DNA of 64,000 nt, taken from Alnus glutinosa. Taxonomy: Eukaryota > Streptophyta > Magnoliopsida > Fagales > Betulaceae. Made by a program: the position numbers and the translations under genes. The DNA lies in contig NC_084897.1 in NCBI RefSeq assembly GCF_958979055.1, forward strand, positions 23,247,628 to 23,311,627, given 5' to 3'. Positions 1 through 10,990 of the stretch are shown piece after piece. The notes under the pieces are model-generated. The model had not been told where the DNA came from, did no database searches, and saw nothing but the letters and a program-made list of their open reading frames with translations. Position 1 is the first letter of the stretch. Each line of letters opens with the position of its first letter.

Positions 1-2028
1 ATGTTATGGTTTGTCTTTGCCATAATGTTAGCACACTTTTGGACAATCTAAGCTTTGAGATTATTGAAAACCAACGCGATATCGGAACCTAATTTGTAGA
101 GCATTAAAAATGAATTAAGATCCTCTCAAATTATTTATTTAATTTTTTTAAAAAAAATTACTTATAAAACTCAATTCATCGGATAAGAATTGAACTGTCC
201 GACCATTCATTTATCAACGTAAACGTTTACAACATCAATGACACGTGCGATGAGATGACGGGCCAACAACTCCCACTATTTGTTTTATTACTCATTTACA
301 ACTACAAGGGAGGGCCGATGATGCAGAGACCACGAGGAAGTGCAACACCTTTTTCTTTGAAAGTGTCCTCATAGTTGATAGTATATTCTCTCAAAGACTT
401 TGCCAAAGAAAAGGTGAAATGATGAAGATGAGAGTCAGAGTAGTCCAAAAATGTGCCCATGGAAGATAAGGCTTTAGACTTGGTAGCAAGGAAATCTACG
501 AGAATCCTCAATTTTATCAATATTAAGTAGTTTTGTATTTTATTGATGTCTTGATGGGATAGAATTAGACTATAATTTAGTAGTACTTGAGAGAGTGTAT
601 GCGGTTTCTAGTGTCTACGTCTCTCCTATGTGGCTCTCAACGAACAAGTATTATTATGATAACGCCCAGATAAAATATCTACTCTTGATTCCTCTAGCTA
701 CCTGCCTTTTTCGATTGAAAAAAAAGGAAACCCGCGGGTTTCAAAAATGCTTCTACTGTACCCACCATAAAAAGGATGATGAAAATAAAGGTTTAGCCAC
801 ACCATTTTGTTTACTTGTTTAGAGTTTCATTTTAATTATGAACAAAGTTTTTCTCTAAATTTAAACTGAGTTGGAAGAAATTTCTTCAATCCAGAATTTT
901 AAATATGTTTTGTTTAATCCTTCTAAATCATATTTGAGAATCACGTACTCTTAAAATAGATGGCGGTCTAATAAATTAAATTGAAGATAAATAATTTTTC
1001 CTTGAATTATCGAAAGAAAATAGGAGATGATAATATGCATTCATAAGATATAGCAAACAATATATGATCCCGGATCCCCCTTAAAAAGAAGATGCATCGA
1101 TCAGTAGTGCTTTGGTGGTCATGCAGCCATATTGCAATCCACTTGTCAAATCTCAAATTAATGGAAATAAAAATTTTCAATTAACATCAACTTTTTTGTT
1201 GGATTGAAACACAATTAATGCAAATTATGCAGAGTGGGGGGAGAGAGACATTTGAGGTGATGTTGGAAAAGCAAAAGGAAGAGACGTGACTCTGCCTTTC
1301 ATATTCAATATTCATAACTTTTGAAAATTCAATACAATGAGAAAGTGGAAGGAGACACGAGAGCCAGCGAAAGCTGTAAAGCGAATCCAAAAGTACTTTT
1401 GCCGTAAGTTGAAATTTCGTAATTTTAGCCTTATCTTATACGAGATCTGTTGAAAGAAAGAAGAACATGGGACCAACATCATATGCACTAGAGTTATCCT
1501 TAACCTAAGTCCACTCCCACTGTTTTATTTTATATTCAATCCTCCTAGCTTTAATTTTTTTTTTTTTTTTTTCAACTAGATTAGAATAAAAAGAAAAAGG
1601 AAAAAAGATAGTTGTGAGACTCGACAAAAATTTCTTTTAAACTCAATTTTTAAAAATGTTATATGTCCCTTAACATATGAGAAATACAATTTTTTACTAG
1701 CATTAATAATAATAATAAACATGTACTTTCACATGCTCAAGAAACATGTGACACTTTTGATATGGGGGTTGGAGGAAATTTATATCCAATTAGATTAGTG
1801 TGTTATTATGAAAGATGATCTTCTTCAGTCTGAACCTCCAATACCACAAGAGTAATTTTAGAAACCACATTTTTATCCCACAACGCTGACATGACAGTCG
1901 CAAACAACCAATTGATTTTAATTTTCTTTTTACAAAGACTAATCCTAAGATTGTCTGGAATTGACACGTAATTATTGTGGGATAAAAAAAGTAATTGATA
2001 GGGTGTGTAAAAATAATGCTACATACTA

Positions 2029-2029
<1 letters not shown>
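1..2029. other. Intergenic, no gene recognised
   Basis: AT-rich sequence with short homopolymer runs. The open frames are under 100 codons and show no family motif. I see no RNA gene or complete transposon. Confidence 0.6.

Positions 2030-2070
<41 letters not shown>
2030..2070 (+). repeat. Poly(A) tract, about 41 bp
   Basis: Uninterrupted A run seen directly. It may be the tail of an older retroelement on the + strand, but no body or target duplication could be assigned. Confidence 0.9.
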
Positions 2071-2072
<2 letters not shown>

Positions 2073-2108
2073 CCCACAAAGCTATAAATATATGTCTATA
2101 TTTATAGT

Positions 2109-2538
2109 TAGGGGTGTAATTTCAGGCCGGTTATGTTTGGCAGGGAAACCGTAACCAGGCACCAACCAGCTCTGGGAAACTCGGTTATTTATAATTAAGT
2201 AACCGGCTCCAGGTGTATTGTATATATAAATATATAATATTATTCTTGGATGGGCCTATAATGTATATATTGTATACACGCGTGGGCTTTTTTTTTAGGC
2301 TAGGCAGAGGACCACACGACGTCACCAATATCCAGAAGATTCAAAGGAAAACTTCATTTACGATTTACCACACCTAGCTTTGATATTTCATCAAACAAAC
2401 AAAAGACGGAGAAAGAGGGAGAAACACAGAGGAAGCCATGGACGATAGTTGTGCAGTGTGCACCAAGTCCATGGAATGGGTGGCAGTTATTATTTTCAAT
2501 GACTGGGATTCGGCTCTGGCTCCGGGTTTACACCCCTA
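2109..2538 (+). mobile_element. Non-autonomous hAT element carrying a gene fragment (Pack-type)
   Basis: The element starts with TAGGGGTGTAA and ends with its exact reverse complement. It is flanked by a perfect 8-bp direct repeat, TTTATAGT, at 2101-2108 and 2539-2546. Matching 11-bp terminal repeats with an 8-bp target duplication define the hAT superfamily. The 430-bp interior holds no transposase. Subterminal stretches rich in CCGG/CCGGTT-like words occur at the left end and weakly at the right. From about 2300 onward the interior looks like a plant 5' leader followed by an ATG at 2438 (separate entry), so the element seems to have captured part of a host gene. Confidence 0.88.
2438..2485 (+). 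pseudogene. Captured start of a RING-type (ZNF598/HEL2-like) gene
   Basis: The ATG at 2438 opens a frame reading MDDSCAVCTKSMEWVA. This closely resembles the first residues of plant ZNF598/HEL2-type RING zinc-finger proteins, whose N-terminus normally runs on into the RING domain; here only the first Cys pair (CAVC) is present. After this point the frame continues into unrelated residues and the right end of the hAT element. Only the leader and about 16 codons were captured, so no functional RING can be made. The family assignment is from remembered resemblance of a short segment. Resident genes of this type act in ribosome-associated quality control; this copy is inert or at most a transcribed fragment. 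Confidence 0.6.
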
Positions 2539-2546
2539 TTTATAGT

Positions 2547-4313
2547 GAAGGGAAAGTTGATTTTACCTGAAGGTGGGAACTAACTCCCTGATCGTAGGTC
2601 TCTACTTTTGAAACGTGGGTCTCCATATTTTATGAGACGTGGCTTCTACATGTCGAATGGGCGTGTCTTCTTATATATAGATCACATGCGTCCATGTTCC
2701 GAGGCATGATTGACTGGGACGTGGGTTGGAACGTGTTTGGACTGATTAATAAACGGGCCTAATTGGGCTTCTGAGCCCATCTACTAATTAGTAGGAATAT
2801 TTCCCAACATAATTCATTTAAAAAAAAATATGTATGAAAAATGTACAAAAAATATACATACAGCAAGTCTTAATACAATAAGGACATAAATTTTGTACAA
2901 ACTAACTTTTAATATTGACATGCGTCTCTTTTGCTTGTAAAAATCACATTTTTTTTAATCCTACAGTATTTTTTATATGCTTTTTTAATAGCTTAAAAAA
3001 CACATATAATTTTTAAAAACTCATTTATATAAATTTTCTATAAATTAATATATAAAAGATTTGTGTCCATGCTGATACCATAATATCTTGAACTGGACTG
3101 AAAGAGTAGATGTGTTGTGCAAAAGCAGACAAAAACAGGGGTTTGCGGGGGTCAGACAAGAAAGGGCTGGCCCACACAGGCCCAGGGAGGTGAGAATGGG
3201 GAAAATGGGGAAAAGGAGGGCAGCAGCCAGCAGCTTTAATGATGTAAATACTTCACGGGCAATCCTTGTTAATCATTGTTCACCCAATTCTGCATGAATT
3301 ACTTACAAAAAAAGAAAAGAAAATAAAATAAATCCTGCATGAATCATACCAACTGTAGAGTTGGGGGCCATCAATTAGAGTCAATAAAGTTTGAAATTAA
3401 AGTACATGTTACTCTTATCCATCATATCTTCTTTATTTATTTACCTACCAACAAAACCCACGCCAATCCACTTTCTTGCACGCACGCATCTCGTACGTGT
3501 CGGCGCACGTATAGCCATACTTATTATTAAGTGGACCTTGTTATAATAATAATAATAATAACAACAATAATGTATGCAATGCTCTTTAATTGAGTGCTTA
3601 TTACAATTAACCAAAAATAAATAAATAAAAAATTAATGGTTTTGTTTGGTGAGAAATGGTTTTTGCACATTTTTTGCAAATCACTTTTCTTAATCAATCA
3701 TTAGATTTATAAGACCCACAAGCAATTTTTCGGAAAAATTATACTTAACACCCTCTCACTATTAAGCAATTCCCACGTTTTCAGTTTTTGCAATGTCCTC
3801 CCAAAATACTATTAGGAATGCAATGTCCCTCTTTTTTTTTTTTTTGTTATTAAATTTTTGCAAAAAATTGATCATACCATTAACGGTAGTGATTTAACAT
3901 AATATTATAATAGTGGTCTTGAGTTTAAATTTCAACCGTGTAATTTATCTCCCCTTTTTGTAAAAAATTTAGGTTTTAAACTTCACTGTTGAGGGGAAGT
4001 AAGAAACCACAAATAAGAGGAAGTATTTAAAATATTAATTGAATAATTTTTTTAATTGTTGATCAGCTTAAATTATACGGACAAGTTTAACAGGTTATAC
4101 AAATTATGGGGAAAAAGGAAAAAGTGGGTGTTTTCTCCCGTTGTAGTTGCATGGTAGGACAGGAGGGGAGAAAAAGAAGAAGTATTGAATTTAAATTTAT
4201 TAATGACTTGTCATATCACTCCTATTTTTCTTCCACATTTGGGAGAACGAGTTTTGCTGGGCCCGGTTACAAAATGTGAAAGACAATTTATAAAAAAAAA
4301 TTTAAAAAAAAAT

Positions 4314-4344
<31 letters not shown>

Positions 4345-5335
4345 TAAAGTGAAAGACTCGAACCCACTTTCCATTTTCTTTACTCTCTTCCGTCCTTCCC
4401 CAAACGGACGCAAAATGAGAGGCCTATTGTTTGCTCATGAACTGAACTTGAAAAGTGGACTAGTAAACAGCCCGATACTTCTCAGTGATCATGGGATGAT
4501 TAGTAAAATTAAAATTAGAGTAATACTACACATTATCCTCTTGTCCACCTTTTATCTTCCCAAAATTGATGTGGCTCTTAAAATTACTATTGGATCGAAA
4601 CCCGACACTATACTTAAAATTAATAATTTTTTTATATAAACCCAATATCAAATTAGTAAATTAAAGTTAAAAAGTCCAACTTAAATGTGTAGGACCGATA
4701 CGACCCGAATTGCCACCATTATTTGAAACCAAAGAGCTGCCGTATGGTCAGTAAATCCTGCTTCATCTCAAAGATTAGCTTTGTTTTCAAATACCAAGAG
4801 AAAAGGTTTAAGGTTTGGTAACTTGTGGTGAAAACAAAAGAATCAGAGTAAGATCATGTCAAATGCAGACCAGCCAGATCAGTCCAAAATCTCTGGCACA
4901 AGTTCTGAGAACTGGACATTTCAAGGTTTTTTTGAGCCCATAAACCGCTAAACATCCACTTTCCAAGGTAAGAAAATATTCATCTTGGAATTTGCTCCAA
5001 TGTTTCTTTTGCGTCGAGAAACAAAAAGCCATGCCAAGGATAGCGCAGGTTGTATTCGAACTCGTGATTAAGATAAACTTATATAATTAAAAATGAAAAC
5101 AGAAACCAGTTCTCGTATACAGATACCCATTTAATTTTATCTTTTTATTGCATGAATTTCAACTGACCCCGTGAATCCCAACAAGCAACCCCACATGATC
5201 GAACCAGTTTGTGGCTTGAACGGAGCAAGAAAAATAGCAACCATTTATTTTGAGGAATCGTGATCTTGAATAAACACATTATGATCCATAAGACATGGAA
5301 TGGTATCCAGGAAAACCATGTCAATGGCCACCTGT
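2547..5335. other. Intergenic, no gene recognised
   Basis: AT-rich DNA with (TAA)n microsatellites near 3543-3570 and 4312-4343. Between 2560 and 2815 is a less AT-rich stretch ending in a TGGGAAATATTCC-like motif (minus strand), which could be a decayed LTR edge, but no partner was found. No credible coding region. The 3' UTR of the downstream minus-strand malate dehydrogenase gene probably occupies the last few hundred bases. Confidence 0.5.
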
Positions 5336-8300
5336 TCATTTTCTGATAAAGGAAACCCCCTTCTCAATGCTTGCTGCCAACTCTTTCTTTGCCTTCTCCA
5401 AGCCAGCCCTGTTGATAATGGTTGGGTATTTTAAAACTCATCACATAAAATGAAGATGATTAAGTTAAAGACTTACTAACTGATAACAACTACAGACCTC
5501 TCATACTCATTCAGAGGGCCAAGAGGAAATATTTCCTCGGCTCCAACACGGCCAAGCCGTACCTTGGACGCGAAGAAAGGAAGTTCAGTCACCTAAAACA
5601 GGCAATGCATGAGTTCTTTGAATCTGCCAGAAATCAAAATTAAAAGAAGAAGAAGAAAACTCCAAGATGAACATACCTGAGAAGCCACAAATGCACATTC
5701 AACAATGCCTGAATCTCCTCTCAAGCCCCTAAGGCATGCATCTGCAAATTTAACAGCAGCATATGCCTGCATTTTTTATTCACATATCTTGTTATATTTC
5801 AGCGTGTTCAAGCATCAAAAGCATGGAATTCATGTGAAAACGATAGATAAATAAAGCAGGTATTAAGAGAAAGTAGAAGACAACTGACCATTGATAGTGT
5901 TGCAGAACCAGTTCCAGCTTTTGCCTGCAAGCAATGTCATCGGTGCTGAGTCAGATAAGAAAAATATAACGGCAACAGAACAGGACTAGATAAGAGTTCT
6001 CTAAAGAGGTGCCAATCAAAACTCGAGCAAAACTAGAAATCAAGCTATTTATTATAAATTCATAAATGTAATAAATTTAGCAGCAATACTTGAAGATAGG
6101 AAACAAAACTGTCTAGAAGATGAAACTACATTGAATCAGCCAACTGGACAAACATTCTTACAGGTAGCAGCAAAGAAACCTATGGTATCATGCAGACATG
6201 GTGGTCTACTGTCTACTGTGTCTCTGGGTGCAGGAAATTAGTTGCTATATATCTAGCAATATGGAGACCCAAAACTACTTTATTCTTGCATTGGATCAGA
6301 TGATGCACGCTAGAAAGCCATGCCAACAAAAACATACTAGTGGATAATACACTGTAGAAAGCCATGCCTACTACGGAATCATACTATAAGGCCATATCGT
6401 TTGCCATGGCTATCAAAATGACTCATCCAATAGAGGTCACTAAATCTAGCTTCATGTGGCCACTTGTCCAAACAGAACGTGCACCTTGTCTTAAACCACT
6501 CTTTGAATACTAAAACTTGCAATAGTTCTTCAAGCTTTGTATATGGTTTTACAAGTTATGTGCAGCTGGCTTCTTTAGATTTATATATTCATCTCAATCT
6601 AGAATTCTAAATCCACTCCAAACAAGAACTAATCGGTGATCTCTCAGTATCTAATTCTCACTAATTTACCCAGTAGAATGTCTCTTCTAGACCCCAATTT
6701 GCAACTTGTCCTGCTATTACAAACCAAGTTAGCCAATTTCTAATATACTGGTTAAGTCTGAAGAAAGAGAAAAAGCAAAACAAGATATTAGCCACTTTCT
6801 CACTGTATCAGAAAACCCTAAGAAACATCAACCGCTACAGTCTAGTATTCGAAGAGTGGTTTAAGACAAGGTGGCAAGCTCAAAGAATATTTCCTTCACC
6901 TTTGCCCTTTTGGGGGCGGGCGGGGGGTGGAGGAGGAAATTGCTCTGTTTCCTAGTCATTCTAGAGCAAAGATTTTTTTTAATAGCCCATCTCACTCATA
7001 ATTTCAGAAGTAAGCAAGCTAGTGAGCCTCAATCATTCCAGAAGCCTTTCTGGCTCAGGAAAGTGCCTGATGTACTTGCGAGTTCGTTTTTTCTTCATTA
7101 TTTCTTTTTCCCATCAAGTCTTTTAATTGTTAAGCTTTTTTTTTTTTTTTTTTTTCCTTCTATTTCTTATTCAGGTAGTTATTCTACCGCATGAATGCAA
7201 AATGTTCTACTTCACCTGAAGTGATTTTGGGTGAAGCTGATAAGGTGGTTTGGGATTCTAAAAATGGAGAGTTTTCTAGCTCAGAGACATGCGAGAAGCT
7301 TAGAGTAACTCATCCGACTGCTGATTGGCATAAGGTTGTTTGGTTCCCTGCTAGCATCCCTAAGCATTCTTTTGTGCTTTGGCTTGCTTTTCATGGTGCT
7401 TTGATCACAAAGGAAAAAATGTGTAGCTGGGGTTTTAATGGAAATAGTTCTTGCCTGTTCTGCCATGCTTGTCTAGAGAGTAGAGATCATCTTTTCTTCT
7501 CTTGTGGATTCAGTAGGCGTATCTGGTATACTATCATGAGGGACTGTTCGTTGCCTTACCCTCCTGTTGAGTGGGATGATATTGCAGAATGGTGTGGTTC
7601 AGCAATGAAGGGGAATAGTTTCTATGCTAGTCTCAGGAAACTTTATTTTGGGGCTGCTGTCTACCACCTATGGAGACAGAGGAAACTTCTTCTTCACGGT
7701 GAAACTCCTTTGACCAAAGAGAGGATTATCTCCAAGATTAGATGGGAGGTGAAGACTAGAATGGTTTATAAATTCCCTCTGAATTTCCCTTGTAATCGTA
7801 GATGATGGACTGTTTGATGGTATTTTCTGCAGTTTTCTTTTCTGCTTATTGGTGTTTGCTGCTATGCAGTTTCATTCTGTTTAAGTAGTGTTCCTAGCTA
7901 GGGGATTGTCCTATGCAGGATTGGTATCCAGTTTTAACAGGAGTGTAAGGATGTTGAGTTTGAGCTTTATAAAGGGTTTTATTCATCAAAAAAAAAAATG
8001 TTCTACTTCACCTCATACTTACAATGTGTCATATTATATCTATATACAAACAAAAGCAAGGTATGTGAGATTGAGATCCAAGGCAAATGTGAAATGCTGT
8101 TCATAAGACCAAGAATGCTTACAAATGCAAGCCAATCATGTCATTGGCAGAATAAATAGGCAAGAAGATCCATATCAGTTACGAAATCAGAAGGTCTTTA
8201 TCATATCATCTCCTATAAGACTAAAAAAATCATTTCCGAAGGAAGCCACAGTACTGGAACTACTGGAAGAAAGAATTCCATGCATGTGTTCACAATACAA

Positions 8301-10405
8301 GTGAGACGGCATCATGTAAGTCCACGTAATTTTTTTTTTTAAAAAAATAATGATAAAAAAAAAAAAAAAAAAAAGAACAGCATAAGATACATTATTCTTA
8401 GAGCAATCTGAACATATATTTCTATACCTCAACAACTTCTGTTCCACCATTTTGAATGCGATCTGTCAGATAGTCAATTTCTTTTGGGGTGAAAGAGCAA
8501 GGAGGTTTAACCTGTATATGACGTGAAAATAAATCAATTGAATAAATAAATAAAGGAGTTTCACTAGAGAAATAGTAGTTTAAAGCATCTAATGCAAGCA
8601 TTTGGATAATTCTCTTGAACCTGAGAAAGAAGAGGTAAAATTGTAACCCCTGAGTGACCCCCAACAACCGGAACATCAACCTCTCTAGGGTCAAGACCTA
8701 AAACTTCTGCCTGCAGTGGTCCCAAAAGAACATAAAGGAAAGATATAAGTTAGCTTCAGAAACAAAAATAGATAAATCCCCCCCCCCCAAAAAAAAAATA
8801 AATAAATAAATAAATAAAACAAAAAAGGAGGGGAGCAGCAGAGCATAACAGGAAAGCATAACTGACCAATGAAGTTATCTTGTCATCTCTAGGTTACTAC
8901 AAGGCGTGTCATGCAATCCACGTTTTAGTTCTTTATATATGGAACATAAATCCACAGCAACTGATTACTGACTTATTGAGTCATAAATACCACTTAAGGT
9001 CTTCCTTTCATTTATAGCCCATCAGATTATATTTTGTTACAATGGAAACATTTGCCATGCAATGACATAATACCAATATCGCTTACACACACGCCTTTCC
9101 ACCCTACAGCAAACTCAATAAAGCCTTAAATCCCAGCAAAAAGATTTTATCCTTTACTCACAAGTGCTGATAAAATAACATATGAGTAGACAGTGAAAAT
9201 GAATTCAAAATAAAAGGAGGTTTAGGAGATAATATTCAGAGAGCTCAGTCATAAACGCACATATCTATCAAGAAATACTTCCCTTGTCAACATCAAACTG
9301 ATGATAAACAATACCACTCGACTCTCCCAACACAAAAAAGAACACAAAAATTGTTAGATTAACTGGGCATACCACAAAAGTATTAGCTCTGACAACATCA
9401 AGCATTGTGACACCCAAAAGTCGCTTTGGATCATAGGTGCCGGCTCTCTTGAAAACTTCTGCTGCAATTGGAACTGTGGAGTTGACAGGATTACTGATCA
9501 AGTTGACAATAGCATTTGGGCAGCATTTAGCAATCCCTTCACAAAGTGTTTTAACGATTCCAGCATTGATCTTGAACAGATCATCCCTCGTCATTCCAGG
9601 TTTACGGGGCACTCCAGCAGGGATGATAACAAGGTCCATGCCCGCAAGAGCATTCTCCAGCTGTTGTGGCCCCAAAAACCCACGCACCTATATATGTAAA
9701 GATACTAGTCAATTCCACTGGTCCTATTCAAAATATGACCAAATGAAGTTCAGAGCTTCAAATAAACAGCTAGGGTGAACGACTATTCTACTCAAATTGC
9801 TAAATCTATTATATTAAAGCTTATTATTGTCAACCGATTATCCAATTTGGTATTTTTCTTTTGGTCTCTCATTGTAGTGATAACCCCAACACTAATTCAG
9901 CAAGCAATTGGGTACTCGAAAATTTGACGAAATAGTTCAAATTAAAAATCACCCATTAAGCTCAAATACCAAATGCAAATACGGTAAAAGAATGAGCTTT
10001 ACCACGGCACCAGTGTCCATGTGACTGATATCAGCTGTAACACCAGGAGTGTTGACCACATCGTAGAGATGAAGAACCGAAACCAGTGGATTAATCTTCA
10101 TCAACAGGGCTAGAGGCTGCCCGATTCCCCCTGCAGCACCCAAAATCGCCACCTTGAACCCGGGAGCCCCGCCTTTTGCCCGGCAATTCGCTGGTCTCAA
10201 ACCCGAACTCTCCGCCATCTTTTGGTCCACCATTCGCACACGTTTCCAACACCACCAAAATCACCATTAAAAAACAAAAACGAAACTTACACAGCTGAAC
10301 AATCAATTTATGCTATGGAGAAGAAAGCCAAACCTGGAAACTAGGAGGGTGGAGATGCGCAGAGATTCTTGCAAGGCGTTGGTTGACATCCGAAGTGGGC
10401 TGCAT
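5336..10405 (-). CDS. Glyoxysomal/peroxisomal malate dehydrogenase, 9 exons, 356 aa
   Basis: NAD-dependent malate dehydrogenase interconverting malate and oxaloacetate in the peroxisome matrix, used in the glyoxylate cycle, beta-oxidation (NADH re-oxidation) and photorespiration. Exons (minus strand): 10405-10334, 10218-10003, 9687-9373, 8710-8621, 8511-8428, 5924-5889, 5766-5677, 5592-5498, 5408-5336. All junctions are GT-AG and the total is 1071 nt with one stop. The N-terminus holds a perfect PTS2 (RLARISAHL, residues 10-18). Next come the NAD-binding GAAGGIGQP loop, the substrate-loop [29 protein letters not shown] and the catalytic-His segment VVGGHSGV. Length equals the plant glyoxysomal family (about 355 aa). 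Exon 1 encodes exactly the presequence, and exon 2 begins with an in-frame ATG. The 2.5-kb intron 5 contains a LINE insertion in the opposite orientation. The gene looks intact. Confidence 0.97.
7218..7805 (+). pseudogene. LINE ORF2 C-terminus (zinc-binding RT-associated domain)
   Basis: About 195 codons remain open to the TGA at 7803-7805. The translation resembles the zf-RVT region at the C-terminus of plant non-LTR reverse transcriptases: the [26 protein letters not shown] pattern, a [18 protein letters not shown] zinc-binding motif, then RRIW and [12 protein letters not shown]. The endonuclease and reverse transcriptase domains are missing because of truncation at 7218. The first few codons of the open frame come from the target duplication rather than the LINE. 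The lack of internal stops suggests a fairly recent insertion. Confidence 0.85.
7218..7994 (+). mobile_element. 5'-truncated LINE (L1-type) inside malate dehydrogenase intron 5
   Basis: A 19-bp perfect direct repeat, AAAATGTTCTACTTCACCT, occurs at 7199-7217 and 7995-8013. Between the copies lies a fragment with a LINE-like coding end (to 7805), about 180 bp of 3' UTR and a short A-run before the second repeat. Because A residues occur at the junction, the exact 3' edge and repeat length are ambiguous by a few bases. The structure is that of target-primed reverse transcription with 5' truncation. The element lies antisense to the host gene and leaves the flanking exons' splice sites untouched. 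Confidence 0.92.
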
Positions 10406-10699
10406 CTTCTTGTTCAGTTCTCTTTAAGTTATTGAAGCAAAGGACTCTGTTGGAGAAGTTGATCAGAAATGGATGTTATAGATGTGGTAAGTACATAAAT
10501 AAAACAAAGTGAGGATGACGGGAAAGGTTTTCTGGGAAATTGTGAAGTGTGGAAAACAAATCTTATCCTTAACGTCCCCAAATTTGGTTCTTCCAAAAAA
10601 AAAAAATAGAGGAGTGAAAAATTAAAAAGAATTATTCTGGTCTAGAACACGAAGATCACCGATCACAATGTTTTTGGTGGGTCCAGAGGGGTGCTTGAA

Positions 10700-10890
10700 G
10701 AAGAGCCCATTGGGCCTAATAATGGGCTTCTCGGTTTCTTGATTTTGGGTTACAAGGCCCAGTCTAGTAAACTCGACCGAAAAGGGTGTGAACGTAGGAG
10801 GAGATTCAGTGATTCACACATAAATATGAAGCCCAATGTGCTGCGAATCCGTGGTCCAAGTACGTCGACCACTTGCCAAGCCCAAGACCC
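10700..10890. promoter_or_regulatory. Cluster of GGCCCA/TGGGCY (site II-like) motifs upstream of malate dehydrogenase
   Basis: TGGGCC, TGGGCT, GGCCCA and two AGCCCA motifs occur within about 190 bp, some 300-480 bp upstream of the malate dehydrogenase start codon. In plants such motifs are TCP-type site II elements in promoters of housekeeping genes. Whether they act on this gene, or are chance or transposon-derived, is unknown. Confidence 0.35.
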
Positions 10891-10990
10891 TTTGTCTGTG
10901 AAGGCCTTAATTGGTTCGCCAGTTGGGTTGGTGCCAAGTGACCCCTCCAACAAGCTCTTGAGAGGAAATAATAAAGATCGATAATTTTTT

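Noticed and set aside
9437..9778. Open frame on the + strand across malate dehydrogenase exon 3
   Set aside because: Antisense shadow of the exon; the minus-strand frame carries the catalytic motifs.
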